Both the position numbers and the translations under genes were made by a program. Positions 40,969 through 52,733 of a stretch of DNA of 64,000 bases are shown here, one piece after another. The stretch comes from Actinacidiphila epipremni. Its GTDB lineage: Bacteria; Actinomycetota; Actinomycetes; Streptomycetales; Streptomycetaceae. The notes under the pieces are model-generated. The model was not told where the DNA came from. It made no database searches and worked only from the letters and a program-made list of their open reading frames with translations. Every line of letters begins with the position of its first letter. Position 1 is the stretch's first letter. The stretch is from NCBI RefSeq assembly GCF_012034175.1, contig NZ_JAATEJ010000023.1, positions 1-64,000 of the forward strand, read 5' to 3'.

Positions 40969-43900
40969 TCAGGGCGCCTGGGGGGCGGCGCCGGTCGGGG
41001 CGGCGGGGAGGCGGTGACGGGCGCTGGGGCCGAGCAGGGGGTCCCAGGTGGCGGTGTCGGTGAGCCAGGTCAGCAGCAGGCGGGCGAAGTCGGGCCGGGT
41101 GGCGGCGAGCTCGACGACGCGGCGGTCAAAGCGGGTGGCGCCCTCGGGGGTGCGGCCGAGGATCAGGGCGAGCCGGCGGACCAGTTCGTGGGTGAGCGGC
41201 GGCGGGCGGCGGCCCGCGCCGTCGGCCGCGGCGGTGAGCAGCGCCTCCAGGACGTCGGGGTCGCGTTCGGTGTCGAGGACGGCGTCCAGCAGCTCCTGCC
41301 GCAGCGGGCGGGACAGATGGCTTCCCGGCGCGGCGAGGACGGTGGTGAGGGTGCGGCGGATGTGCGGGGGGTGGTCGCGCAGCAGCGCGGTGGTCAGCGG
41401 GAGGAGGACGGCGCGTACGCCGGGGCCCTGCTCCAGGCGCAGGTCGAGGAAGCGGGCGACGGCCGGGGCGGCGGCCGGGCGGCGGCGCAGGTGGTCCTGG
41501 ACCAGGGCGGCGGTCCTGCGGGCGAGGGCCGGTTCGGTGACGCCGGCGAGTTCGGTGAGCAGGGCGTGCTCGTCGTCGTGGCCCGGCGGCGCGGCGGTGA
41601 GCCGGGCCTGGAAGGCGGCGAGGACCGGCTCGGGGTGGGTGGTGAGGGCCGCGGCGAGCGCGGCGGCGGGCAGCTGGGGGTCGGCGGCGGCGAACCGGTC
41701 GAGGGCGGCGGGCAGGTGGCGGGCGCGGGTCACCGGGTCGCGGACCAGCATGCCGAGGGCGGCGCCGTGCAGGGCGCGGTCCGCGGGGCGGGCCAGCAGC
41801 GCGAAGGCGGCGTACCGGAGGAGTTCGAGGTCGGCGTCGCCGTGGGCGAGGAGCGCGGCGTGCGGTCCGTGGGCGGCGGCCAGGGCGCGCCGGCCGGGCC
41901 GGGTGTCGTGGGCCCAGCGGTCGACGGCCCGGCACATGGCGGACGGCTCGTCCTCGGCGAGGTCGGCGAGGAGTTCGTCGGCGGCCGGGTGGGCGGCGGC
42001 GGCCAGCGCCTCGGTGAGGTCGTCCACGGCGAGCCGGCGGTGGGTGTGCAGCAGGGCCTGCGCCGCGGAGGCGACGGTCAGCCGGGGCCCGGTCATGCCC
42101 GGCGGCGTCTGGAGCGGCCGGTCGTCGTCGAACCACCCGCACACCACCGGCAGCACCTGCCCCGGGTCCCGGCACAGCAGGTCGGAGACGGCCCCGAGGA
42201 AGCGCTCGGCGCGATCCGGCGCGCCCGGCGGGCCGTCGGCGGGCAGCAGCAGCCGCAGCAGGTCCAGCCGTTCGGCGAGCGGCACCCGCACCCGGCGCCA
42301 GAACCACGGCCCGAAGTCGCCGAGGCCGCCCATGCCCTGGTCGGTGAATCCGCCGCGCTCCACGGACCGCACCGCGACCCGCGCGGCGAGCTCGCGCAGC
42401 ACGTCGCGGCAGACCCCGGCGTCGGGCAGCCGCAGCAGCACCTCGCGCAGCAGGTGCGCCGCCCACCACAGGGCCTCGGCCTCCCGGGCCCCCGCCCACG
42501 GCGGCGTCGCCCACCCCGACTCGACCCCGGCCGGCCATTCGCGCCCCGCCGCGGGCGCAGGGTCCGGGCGGGCGGGGCGGCGGGTGCGCGGGGTGGGCAC
42601 GGTGTCGGCGTCCGGGTCGGCCGCGGGCGGCTCGGCGGCGGACGGCGGGGCCGCGGGCGTGCGCGGGGCGCAGCGGGTGGGCGGCGGGGTGCGGTGGTCC
42701 AGGGCCTGGATCAGCGCGGTCAGGTGCCGGGACAGCGCCTCGGGCTCCGTCGCCAGCAGGGCCCGCACCACCGGCCCCGCGCGGTGCCGGGGCACGGGCA
42801 GCGAGCGCGGGGCGGCGGGCGGCGCGACCGGGGGCGCCGGGGGGACGGGCGGCGGGTGGCCGGCCCGGGCGTGGGAGGCGAGGGCGGCCGGGGCGGCGGG
42901 ACGGGACGGGAGGCGTACGGGGGCCTCCGCGGAGGGCGCGTCGGGGGTCGCGCACCAGCGGTGGACGAGGGCGTGCAGGGCCGCGTCCAGGTCCAGGTGG
43001 CGGGCCTGGAGCCATTCGGCGGCCTCCTCGTGGGCGAAGCGGTAGCCGGCGCCCGCCGGTACGAGCAGCCCCTCGCTGAGCACAGCCGACGCCCAGCCCG
43101 TACGCCACGGGAAAAGCTCCTCGAAGGCCTCCCGGTCCAGTTCGCCCTGCCCCGGGCCCAGGCAGCGGCGGGCGGCCTCGTGGACCTGCCCGGCGACCCG
43201 CGCGGCGAGCCGCCGGACCGCGCGCCCGCGCATCGGCGGTTCGGCGCCGGCGGCAAGCCGTACCGCGATACGCAGGCACACCAGGTCCAGGTGCGCGGCG
43301 AAGACGTCGGCGCGCGTCGGGGTGCCGTCGGCGCCGTCGGGCACGGCCGCGCGCACCTCCGACAGCAGGCGCAGCGTCAGCGGATGGGCGGCGTCGTCAG
43401 GGCCGAGCACGCCCTCGGGCACGCCGTAGCGCTTACGGGCGAGGGCGGCCTGCGCCGGGTCCAGGTCCCCGAGCCGTACATGCGGGGCCGGCGCGGGCAC
43501 CCGGTCGCAGGACGTGACGACGCGGGCCCCGCCGGTGTGCTCCGGCGCACTCCCCGGCGCATACGGGCTCGCTCCCACGGAGCCCGCGCCCCCGTACCCG
43601 GCACCCCCGAGTCCGGCGCCCCCGGAAGCGGCGTCACCGAACCCCGCGCCCCCGGAACCGGCATCCCCGAGCCCGGCGCCCCCGGAACCGGCGTCCCCGC
43701 ACCCCGCGCCCCCGGAACCGGCACCCCCGAACCCGGCACCCCCGGAACCCGCGCCCCCGCAGCCCTGCCCCCCGACCCCGGCACCCCCCAGCCTGGCGTC
43801 CCCGGACCCCGCCCCGCCGTCGGGCCCGCGCCCCGCCCCGTACAGCAGCCCCCGCGGCAGCAGCGGGCCGGCCTGCGCCCAGAACTCCGGGCGGCAGGCG

Positions 43901-45096
43901 ATGATCAGCCGGGCGCCGCCGGCGCGCAGCCAGCTCGCGGTGCCGGCGGTCCAGTCGGCCAGGCAGTGGGCGAGGACCGGGGGCATCTCCTCGGGGGCGT
44001 CGAGCAGGACGAGCAGCGGGCGCCCGGCGGACCGGGCGAGGTCGGCGACGGCGTCCGGGGAGGCGTACGGCGGCTCGGCGGCGCCCGGGGCGCTGACGAT
44101 ACGGGCGGCGGTGCGCAGGGAGCGCTCCACGGCGTCCTTGATGCCGCCGTCGGCGGGGCGCAGCTCCGCACCGCGCAGCCACACCGTCGGCGCGGGCAGC
44201 GGCCCGCGGGCGCGGCGGGCGGCGAGCCGGGCCAGCTCGGTGCTGCGGCCGGTGCCGGGCTCGCCGACCAGGCCGAGGACCAGCGGCGCGGTGTCGCCCG
44301 CGGCGGCGAGGAAGTGCCGCAGCACGCCGGCGACGTCGGGTCGCGCGACCGGCTCGCGCCACTGCCCCGGGCCCGCCGCGGTGCCGACGGACGTCGCGGT
44401 GAGCTGGAGCGCGCCCGCGAGGTTCAGGTGCGGCCCGTAGCCGGGCACGGCGGCGGCGTTGCGGGCCAGCAGGTCGGCGAGGGCGCGCGGGGCGCCCGCG
44501 GGGCGCAGCGGGAGCGCGAAGCCGGCCGCGCGGTGACCGGCGTGCAGCGCGGTCGCGACGACGCCCAGCACCGCGCCGGTGGCCGCGTCGATCACCGGCG
44601 CACCGGACGCCTGCGGTGCGACCCGGCTCATGTCGGCGCCGTCCAGGGCCAGTTCGTAGACGTCCTGGAGCAGGTGGAAGCGGTCGGTCGCGGTGTAGGT
44701 GACCGTGGCGGTGCCCAGCACGGCGCCTTCGGTGCGGTGCGGCAGCCGGACCCGTATCCGCCGGTCGGGGTGCGCGGGGCCGCCGGGGGCGAGTGGCAGC
44801 GGCGGGACGTCCAGGCCCTCGGTGGCGACCAGGGCGAGGCCCTGCTCGGGCAGCGGGGTGATCGCGGCGGACTCGGCCAGGCACAGCCGGCCGCCGGGGG
44901 CGTGCAGTACGAGGCGGGCGAGGCCGTCGACGGCTTCGTGGCTGGTCACCATCGTGCCGTCGGTGTCGGCGAGGAAGCCGGTGCCGCGCGGGCGGCCGGC
45001 GAGGTCGCACACCCGGATCAGGGCTGCGTCGGGTCCGCCCGGTCCGCCCGGTCCGCCGTCGTGCGCCCCGCCGTGCGCCGTCGCTCCTGCCGCCAC
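40969..45096 (-). CDS. Trypsin-like domain / STAND-type NTPase / helical-repeat protein
   Basis: The 1375-residue protein begins with a trypsin-like domain (about 25-200): H53 (VTSHEAVDG) and S164 (QASGAPV) are present. The Asp strand reads EQGLALV, with Gly in place of the catalytic Asp. A STAND-type NTPase follows with a P-loop GEPGTGRST in which Arg replaces the Walker Lys (R284), and LLVLLDAPEE as a Walker B candidate. A Gly/Ala-rich repeat (about 430-505), a winged-helix region and a long alpha-helical-repeat C terminus (about 750-1375) complete it. Protease-STAND fusions belong to actinobacterial conflict/signalling families, but the role here is unknown. GTG 45096 has GGGGGAGGTGG upstream. 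Confidence 0.8.
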   Translation of the reverse strand: MAAGATAHGGAHDGGPGGPGGPDAALIRVCDLAGRPRGTGFLADTDGTMVTSHEAVDGLARLVLHAPGGRLCLAESAAITPLPEQGLALVATEGLDVPPLPLAPGGPAHPDRRIRVRLPHRTEGAVLGTATVTYTATDRFHLLQDVYELALDGADMSRVAPQASGAPVIDAATGAVLGVVATALHAGHRAAGFALPLRPAGAPRALADLLARNAAAVPGYGPHLNLAGALQLTATSVGTAAGPGQWREPVARPDVAGVLRHFLAAAGDTAPLVLGLVGEPGTGRSTELARLAARRARGPLPAPTVWLRGAELRPADGGIKDAVERSLRTAARIVSAPGAAEPPYASPDAVADLARSAGRPLLVLLDAPEEMPPVLAHCLADWTAGTASWLRAGGARLIIACRPEFWAQAGPLLPRGLLYGAGRGPDGGAGSGDARLGGAGVGGQGCGGAGSGGAGFGGAGSGGAGCGDAGSGGAGLGDAGSGGAGFGDAASGGAGLGGAGYGGAGSVGASPYAPGSAPEHTGGARVVTSCDRVPAPAPHVRLGDLDPAQAALARKRYGVPEGVLGPDDAAHPLTLRLLSEVRAAVPDGADGTPTRADVFAAHLDLVCLRIAVRLAAGAEPPMRGRAVRRLAARVAGQVHEAARRCLGPGQGELDREAFEELFPWRTGWASAVLSEGLLVPAGAGYRFAHEEAAEWLQARHLDLDAALHALVHRWCATPDAPSAEAPVRLPSRPAAPAALASHARAGHPPPVPPAPPVAPPAAPRSLPVPRHRAGPVVRALLATEPEALSRHLTALIQALDHRTPPPTRCAPRTPAAPPSAAEPPAADPDADTVPTPRTRRPARPDPAPAAGREWPAGVESGWATPPWAGAREAEALWWAAHLLREVLLRLPDAGVCRDVLRELAARVAVRSVERGGFTDQGMGGLGDFGPWFWRRVRVPLAERLDLLRLLLPADGPPGAPDRAERFLGAVSDLLCRDPGQVLPVVCGWFDDDRPLQTPPGMTGPRLTVASAAQALLHTHRRLAVDDLTEALAAAAHPAADELLADLAEDEPSAMCRAVDRWAHDTRPGRRALAAAHGPHAALLAHGDADLELLRYAAFALLARPADRALHGAALGMLVRDPVTRARHLPAALDRFAAADPQLPAAALAAALTTHPEPVLAAFQARLTAAPPGHDDEHALLTELAGVTEPALARRTAALVQDHLRRRPAAAPAVARFLDLRLEQGPGVRAVLLPLTTALLRDHPPHIRRTLTTVLAAPGSHLSRPLRQELLDAVLDTERDPDVLEALLTAAADGAGRRPPPLTHELVRRLALILGRTPEGATRFDRRVVELAATRPDFARLLLTWLTDTATWDPLLGPSARHRLPAAPTGAAPQAP
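43583..43812. repeat. 30-bp minisatellite inside the protease/NTPase gene
   Basis: About seven imperfect 30-bp tandem units encode decapeptides of the form GGAGSGGAGx (x = F, C, L, Y). The array lies between the NTPase sensor-like ACRPEFW strand and the next conserved segment, i.e. in a loop of the NTPase region. Copy number is likely to vary between strains. Confidence 0.8.
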
Positions 45097-45419
45097 CCCG
45101 CACCACCTCCCCCGCGCTGCAGCGCGCCCCGTTTCGTCCCGAAGGAGACGTTACGGGTGGTGATCGCCGCTTGGCGAGGATCACCCGGGAAGGCGCCCCC
45201 CGCGCGCCCGCCCTCCACACCGAGCGCTCCGCCAACCGGGTGGCCAGCCCCGGCGGCAAACGACCCGTCCGTGGCCGGACAGCCGCACAGGCCCTGCGCA
45301 CACCCACCGAGCCCGCGCATGCCGGCAGCCCTCCGGGCAACCGGGGGCCGGAACCGGAAGCCGCCCGGCCGGAAGCCGCAGGGTCCCCGCCCCCGGTTGC
45401 CCGCAGGCCGCGACAGCCC
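45097..45419 (-). other. Spacer between truB and the protease/NTPase gene
   Basis: These 323 bp hold no convincing gene. On the minus strand they contain the truB terminator (45334-45403), two CCGGAAGCCGC direct repeats inside its loop, a stretch without recognisable signals (about 45160-45330), a 14-bp palindrome CGCGCTGCAGCGCG at 45113-45126 and the ribosome site of the downstream gene. A promoter is expected here; I could not assign one. Confidence 0.55.
45334..45403 (-). terminator. Terminator of the nusA-infB operon
   Basis: Perfect 15-bp inverted repeats (45334-45348 and 45389-45403) enclose a 40-nt loop that itself contains two direct copies of CCGGAAGCCGC. It starts 17 nt after the truB stop. 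Confidence 0.65.
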
Positions 45420-46316
45420 CTACCCCGGCGGGAAGCCCGCCAGGATGCGTGCCTGCCCCTGGTGCGGCTCGACGAGCGCCAGCAGCCGCCCGTCCGGCGC
45501 GAAGACCGCGTTCGGGCCGGGCGCGAGGGCCGGGGCGGCCACCCGGACGCCGTGGGAGAGCAGCTGCGCCTGCGCGGCGTCCACGTCCCAGCGCGGGAAG
45601 GCCGCCGCCGCCGCGTCCTCCAGCGGCAGCACCGCGAAGGACTCCGCCAGCTCGTCCAGCGTGTGCGCGCCGGACAGGTCGTACGGCCCGACGCGGGTGC
45701 GGCGCAGCGCGGTGAGGTGGCCGCCCACGCCGAGGCCGGCGCCCAGGTCGCGGGCCAGCGCGCGGATGTACGTACCCGACGAGCACACCACGGTGACGTC
45801 GAGGTCGAGCACGCCCTCGCCCGGCCGTACGTCCTGCACGGTGAAGGAGTGGACCGTCACGGGCCGGGCGGGCAGCTCGAACTCCTCGCCCTCCCGCACC
45901 CGGGTGTAGGAGCGGACCCCGTCGATCTTGATCGCGCTGACCTTCGACGGGACCTGCTGGATCGGCCCGGTCAGCGCGGCGATGCCGGCGTCGAGGGCCT
46001 GCCTGCTCACCGCGGCGACCGCGTCCGGCGCGGCGGAGGCGGTGACCTCGCCCTCCGCGTCGTCGGTGACGGTGGTCCGGCCGAGCCGGATGGTGGCGAC
46101 GTACTCCTTCTCGGTGAGCGCGAGGTGCCCGAGCAGCCGGGTCGCCCGCTCCACGCCGACGATCAGCACGCCGGTCGCCATCGGGTCGAGGGTGCCGGCG
46201 TGGCCGACCCGGCGGGTGCCGGCGAACCGGCGCATCCGGGAGACGACGCCGTGCGAGGTGAGCCCTCCGGGCTTGTCGACCACGACAAGCCCGGAGGGCG
46301 CCGGGTTACGCGTCAT
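45420..46316 (-). CDS. truB: tRNA pseudouridine-55 synthase
   Basis: TruB makes the universal pseudouridine 55 in the T loop of tRNA. The 298-residue protein has the conserved N-terminal VVDKPGGLTSH. The catalytic motif is HAGTLDPMATGVL with the nucleophilic Asp. It also has the YVATIRLG strand, QVPSKVSAIKIDG and CSSGTYIRALARDLG. A short C-terminal domain (ALVEPHQGQARILAGFP) is usual for actinobacteria. The ATG at 46316 overlaps the rbfA stop by 4 nt. It is the last gene of the nusA-infB operon. Confidence 0.97.
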   Translation of the reverse strand: MTRNPAPSGLVVVDKPGGLTSHGVVSRMRRFAGTRRVGHAGTLDPMATGVLIVGVERATRLLGHLALTEKEYVATIRLGRTTVTDDAEGEVTASAAPDAVAAVSRQALDAGIAALTGPIQQVPSKVSAIKIDGVRSYTRVREGEEFELPARPVTVHSFTVQDVRPGEGVLDLDVTVVCSSGTYIRALARDLGAGLGVGGHLTALRRTRVGPYDLSGAHTLDELAESFAVLPLEDAAAAAFPRWDVDAAQAQLLSHGVRVAAPALAPGPNAVFAPDGRLLALVEPHQGQARILAGFPPG

Positions 46317-46858
46317 GCCGGCGACGAACCACCCTCGGAGTCGTCGGCGCCCTCGGCCGGCCCGTCCTGGCCGAGGTCCTCGTCGTCCGCGTCGTCCGCG
46401 TCGTCCGCGTCGTCCGCGTCGTCGAGGTCGGCGTCCGGGTCCGCGGGCTTGCGGTACGGGTCCGCCTCCCCCGCGTACTTCGCGTCGGTCGCGGTCTTGC
46501 GCACCTCCTCGTCCGCGGCGCGCGCCTTGGCGAGCAGGTCGTCGATGGTGCGCGCGTTGTCCGGGAGGGCGTCGGCGACGAAGGCCAGGGTGGGCGTGAA
46601 GCGCACCCCGGTCTGCCGACCGACCTCGGAGCGCAGCACGCCCTTGGCGCTCTCCAGGGCGGCGGCGGAGGCGGCCCGCTCCTCGTCGTCGCCGTAGACC
46701 GTGTAGAAGACCGTCGCCTCCCGCAGGTCGCCGGTGACCCGGGTGTCGGTGATCGTCACATACCCCAGCCGCGGATCCTTGATCCGCCGCTGCAGGGTCT
46801 CGGCGACCACGACCCGGATGCGGTCGGCCAGCTTGCGCGCCCGCGCGGTGTCGGTCAT
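46313..46858 (-). CDS. rbfA: Ribosome-binding factor A
   Basis: RbfA is a KH-type factor in late 30S maturation. The 181-residue protein has the family start ARARKLADRIRVVVAETLQRRIKDPRLG, the VTITDTRVTGDLREATVFYTVYG strands and the LRFTPTL-like VRFTPTLAFVAD segment. The last 45 residues form an acidic tail (DDADDADDADDADDE) encoded by four perfect 9-bp repeats. The ATG at 46858 has AGAGAAGAAG upstream. It is coupled to truB by a 4-nt overlap. Confidence 0.96.
   Translation of the reverse strand: MTDTARARKLADRIRVVVAETLQRRIKDPRLGYVTITDTRVTGDLREATVFYTVYGDDEERAASAAALESAKGVLRSEVGRQTGVRFTPTLAFVADALPDNARTIDDLLAKARAADEEVRKTATDAKYAGEADPYRKPADPDADLDDADDADDADDADDEDLGQDGPAEGADDSEGGSSPA
46382..46417. repeat. 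Four 9-bp tandem repeats in rbfA
   Basis: The plus-strand unit GTCGTCCGC is repeated four times without mismatch and encodes the ADD repeats of the RbfA acidic tail. Such arrays expand and contract easily. Confidence 0.85.
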
Positions 46859-46978
46859 CGTCTTCTTCTCTCTTCGTCTGGATCGTGTGCGGAGTCGTCG
46901 GCAACCGGTGGTGGCCGGCTGCGACCCGGCCACCCTCGATCGGGCCGCCCGCCAGCGGGCTGCCCGTCAGTGGGCCGC

Positions 46979-47272
46979 TCAGTCATCCTCGCCGTGGATG
47001 CGCTGCCGTGCCGACAGCAGTTCCACCTCGGGACGGGCGATCATCCAGCGCTCGCACCGGTCGAGTACGTCCTTGAGGTGCCCGAGATCCCCCGACACCA
47101 CCGCGAGGCCTATCTCGGCCCTGCGGTAGAGGTCCTGCCCGCCGGTCTCCGCGACGCTCACCCCGAACTTGCGGTGCAGCTCGGCGACGATCGGACGGAC
47201 CACGGACCGCTTCTCCTTCAGGGACCGGACGTCGCCCAGGAGCAGGTCAAAACGCAACGTGCCTGCATACAT
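46979..47272 (-). CDS. DUF503 family protein (YlxP-like)
   Basis: The 97-residue protein follows infB in the nusA-infB operon of most actinobacteria and Bacillus-type bacteria. The family pattern is clear: GTLRFDLLLGDVRSLKEKRSVVRPIVAELHRKFGVSVAETG ... YRRAEIGLAVVSGD. YlxP of Bacillus has been linked to ribosome maturation, so a role with RbfA is plausible. The ATG at 47272 has no ribosome site. A TACCGT -10-like hexamer lies 7 nt upstream, so the transcript may be leaderless. Confidence 0.93.
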   Translation of the reverse strand: MYAGTLRFDLLLGDVRSLKEKRSVVRPIVAELHRKFGVSVAETGGQDLYRRAEIGLAVVSGDLGHLKDVLDRCERWMIARPEVELLSARQRIHGEDD

Positions 47273-47279
47273 GGATACG

Positions 47280-47285
47280 ACGGTA
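47280..47285 (-). promoter_or_regulatory. Possible -10 element giving a leaderless DUF503 mRNA
   Basis: TACCGT on the minus strand ends 7 nt before the ATG of the DUF503 gene, the spacing expected when transcription begins at the start codon. The -35 region (CGATGG at 17 bp) is weak. Confidence 0.35.
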
Positions 47286-47346
47286 CAGGCGACGGCCGGG
47301 GCCCATCGACGGGATTTCCCCGCCGACCGGCCCCGGCCCTCAGCTG

Positions 47347-47394
47347 TGCCCCGCGCGGGCGTGCACCCTGTTACGGGCTTGCCCCGCGCGGGCG
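47347..47394. repeat. Two 15-bp palindromic direct repeats after infB
   Basis: TGCCCCGCGCGGGCG occurs at 47347-47361 and 47380-47394. Each copy contains the palindrome CCCGCGCGGG. They lie just past the infB stop and may act as a weak terminator or processing site. Confidence 0.55.
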
Positions 47395-47403
47395 CCGGCG
47401 GCG

Positions 47404-50511
<3,108 letters not shown>

Positions 50512-50671
50512 TTCGCTCCTTTGAGGTCCGGGTGTCCACCGGACCGTCGCTACTTCATGGGCGTACTCATCGCGTACTCATCGAGTGCTCATCGCAATCT
50601 CGACCTACTTCCATCTCGCGAGGTACCTGATCGCACGGGACGGGCCCGTGCCGTACTTCTTCCTTGCCTTC

Positions 50672-50953
50672 TTACGGGGCTGCCTGCTGCTCGACAAACC
50701 GGCGCAGGGCCGCGGTGTCGGGCGCCGCCGGGGCCTTGAAGGCCCGGGTGAACGCCCGGCGGCGGACCGCCAGGTCGAGGCAGGCAAGGGCGGGATGCAC
50801 ATAGGCACCCCGACCGGGCAGCGTACCGCGATGATCGGGGACGCAGGCGCCCTCCCTCATCACCACACGCAGCAGTTCGCTCTTGGCCGCTCGCTGACGG
50901 CAGCCGACGCACGTTCGCTCCGGGCATGCTGCAGGCAGCGTCCGACCAGACAC
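50672..50953 (-). CDS. ylxR: YlxR family RNA-binding protein
   Basis: The 93-residue DUF448 protein has the signature RTCVGCRQRAAKSELLRVV and GRGAYVHPALACLD. YlxR-fold proteins bind nucleic acid and the gene sits between nusA and infB across many bacteria. The start is GTG 50953; the site upstream is weak (TGAAGAG). The last residues (RFVEQQAAP) are typical for the family. Confidence 0.93.
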   Translation of the reverse strand: MSGRTLPAACPERTCVGCRQRAAKSELLRVVMREGACVPDHRGTLPGRGAYVHPALACLDLAVRRRAFTRAFKAPAAPDTAALRRFVEQQAAP

Positions 50954-51055
50954 TCTTCAGTCTACCTCCCCGCGCCGACCTCACTCCTTCGAGTGGGTCG
51001 ACGCACGGCTGTTCGTTTCATGACGGGCGGGTTTTCGGCCGTCCGTGGTGGTGTT

Positions 51056-52087
51056 TCAGCCTTCCGGACGCGCCTGCACCGGTGACTGGCCGCCGGAGTG
51101 CGGCTGATCGGCGCCCTCGGTGTCGGGGCGGATGTCGATCCGCCAGCCGGTGAGCCGGGCGGCCAGCCGCGCGTTCTGGCCCTCCTTGCCGATGGCCAGT
51201 GACAGCTGGTAGTCGGGGACGGTCACCCGTGCCGAGCGCGCGCCGGCGTCCACCACCTCGACCCGGGACACCCGGGCGGGTGACAGCGCGTTCGCGACCA
51301 TCTCGGCCGGGTCGTCCGACCAGTCGACGATGTCGATCTTCTCGCCGTTCAGCTCCGCCATGACCGCGCGCACCCGGGCGCCCATCGGGCCGATGCAGGC
51401 GCCCTTGGCGTTGAGCCCGGAGCGGGCCGACCGCACCGCGATCTTCGTCCGGTGGCCGGCCTCGCGGGCGATCGCCTCGATGAGGACCGAGCCGTCGGCG
51501 ATCTCCGGCACTTCGAGCGCGAAGAGCTTTTTGACCAGGTTGGGGTGGGTGCGCGAGAGGGTGACGGACGGGCCGCGTACGCCCTTGGCCACCCGCACGA
51601 CGTAGGTGCGCAGCCGGGTGCCGTGCCGGTACTCCTCGCCGGGGACCTGCTCCTGCACCGGCAGGATGGCCTCCAGCTTGCCGATGTCGACCAGGACGTT
51701 CTTGGGGTCCTTGCCCTGCTGGACGACGCCGGTGACGATGTCGCCCTCGCGGCCGGCGTACTCGCCGAACGTGACGTCGTCCTCCGCGTCGCGCAGCCGC
51801 TGCAGGATCACCTGCTTGGCGGTCGACGCGGCGATCCGGCCGAAGCCGGAGGGGGTGTCGTCGAACTCGCGCGGCTCGGCGCCCTCGGCGACCTCCTCCG
51901 GGTCCTCGGTCGCCCACACGGTCACATGCCCGCTGGTGCGGTCGAGTTCCACCCGGGCCCGCCGGTGGCTGCCCGGCTCGCGGTGGTAGGCGATCAGCAG
52001 CGCCGACTCGATGGCCTCGACCAGCAGGTCGAACGAGATCTGCCGCTCCTGCACCAGACCCCGCAGGGCCTTCATGTCGATGTCCAC
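51056..52087 (-). CDS. nusA: Transcription termination/antitermination factor NusA
   Basis: NusA binds RNA polymerase and controls pausing and termination. The 343-residue protein has an N-terminal domain (MKALRGLVQERQISFDLLVEAIESALLIAYHR region), an S1 domain (REGDIVTGVVQQG) and two KH domains (IGPMGARVRAVMAELNGEKIDIV; LAIGKEGQNARLAARLTGW). The C-terminal acidic repeats of enterobacterial NusA are missing, as usual in actinobacteria. GTG 52087 has GAGGAGGCG upstream and lies 2 nt from the rimP stop. Confidence 0.97.
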   Translation of the reverse strand: MDIDMKALRGLVQERQISFDLLVEAIESALLIAYHREPGSHRRARVELDRTSGHVTVWATEDPEEVAEGAEPREFDDTPSGFGRIAASTAKQVILQRLRDAEDDVTFGEYAGREGDIVTGVVQQGKDPKNVLVDIGKLEAILPVQEQVPGEEYRHGTRLRTYVVRVAKGVRGPSVTLSRTHPNLVKKLFALEVPEIADGSVLIEAIAREAGHRTKIAVRSARSGLNAKGACIGPMGARVRAVMAELNGEKIDIVDWSDDPAEMVANALSPARVSRVEVVDAGARSARVTVPDYQLSLAIGKEGQNARLAARLTGWRIDIRPDTEGADQPHSGGQSPVQARPEG

Positions 52088-52089
52088 GG

Positions 52090-52677
52090 CTACGCCTCCT
52101 CGGTCGTCTCGTCGATGTCGCTGTCGCTGCTGCCGGTGCTCTCGTCCCCGTCGAGGTCCCCGTCGAGGTCGCCGTCGTCCGCGTCGTCGGGGTTCTCGCC
52201 CGCCTTGCGGTTGAACTCGACCTCGACCCTGGCCCTGGTGATCTCCGCGAAGTCGGCGCGGGCGGGCTTGGGCTTGCGGCCCTTGACGCCCGGGACCTCC
52301 AGGTCCAGGCCCGTCCCGTCCACCGCCATGATCCGCGCGACCAGCTCGCCACGCTCCTTGAGGGCCAGCTTCACCAGCCGTCCGGCGTTGCGCCGGAAGT
52401 GCCGGGGCTCGGTCAGCGGCCGGTCGGTGCCCGGGGAGGTGACCTCCAGGACGTACTCGGCCTCGCCCATCACGTCGGAGTCGTCCAGCGCCTGCGACAG
52501 CTCGCGGCTGAGTGCCGCCACGGCGTCCAGCTGGACCCCGTCCTCCGCGTCCACCACGACCAGCAGTTGGCGGCGGCGGCCGGAGGAGGTCAGCGTGACG
52601 TCCTCCAGCTCCAGGCCGGCCTTGCCGATGAGCGGTTCGAGCAGCGTACGCAGCCTCTCGCTCTGGGTGGTGCTCAT
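52090..52677 (-). CDS. rimP: Ribosome maturation factor RimP
   Basis: RimP helps assemble the 30S subunit. The 195-residue protein has the conserved GLELEDVTLTSSGRRRQLLVVVDAEDG (RimP N-domain), the EVTSPGTDRPL motif and a C-domain ending ADFAEITRARVEVEF. The tail (DDADDGDLDGDLDGDES) is acidic and longer than in many homologues. The ATG at 52677 follows GAGGAG. It is the first gene of the nusA-infB operon. Confidence 0.96.
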   Translation of the reverse strand: MSTTQSERLRTLLEPLIGKAGLELEDVTLTSSGRRRQLLVVVDAEDGVQLDAVAALSRELSQALDDSDVMGEAEYVLEVTSPGTDRPLTEPRHFRRNAGRLVKLALKERGELVARIMAVDGTGLDLEVPGVKGRKPKPARADFAEITRARVEVEFNRKAGENPDDADDGDLDGDLDGDESTGSSDSDIDETTEEA

Positions 52678-52733
52678 CCGGGTGACTCCTCGGCCGCGTG
52701 TGCTGTTGTGATGGAAGGTCGCGTGTAAGGGCA

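Noticed and set aside
40858..45909. Very long open frame antisense to the protease/NTPase gene
   Set aside because: It is a GC-rich shadow frame. It reads mostly Gly/Arg/Ala/Gln without domains, while the minus strand shows recognisable protease and NTPase motifs.
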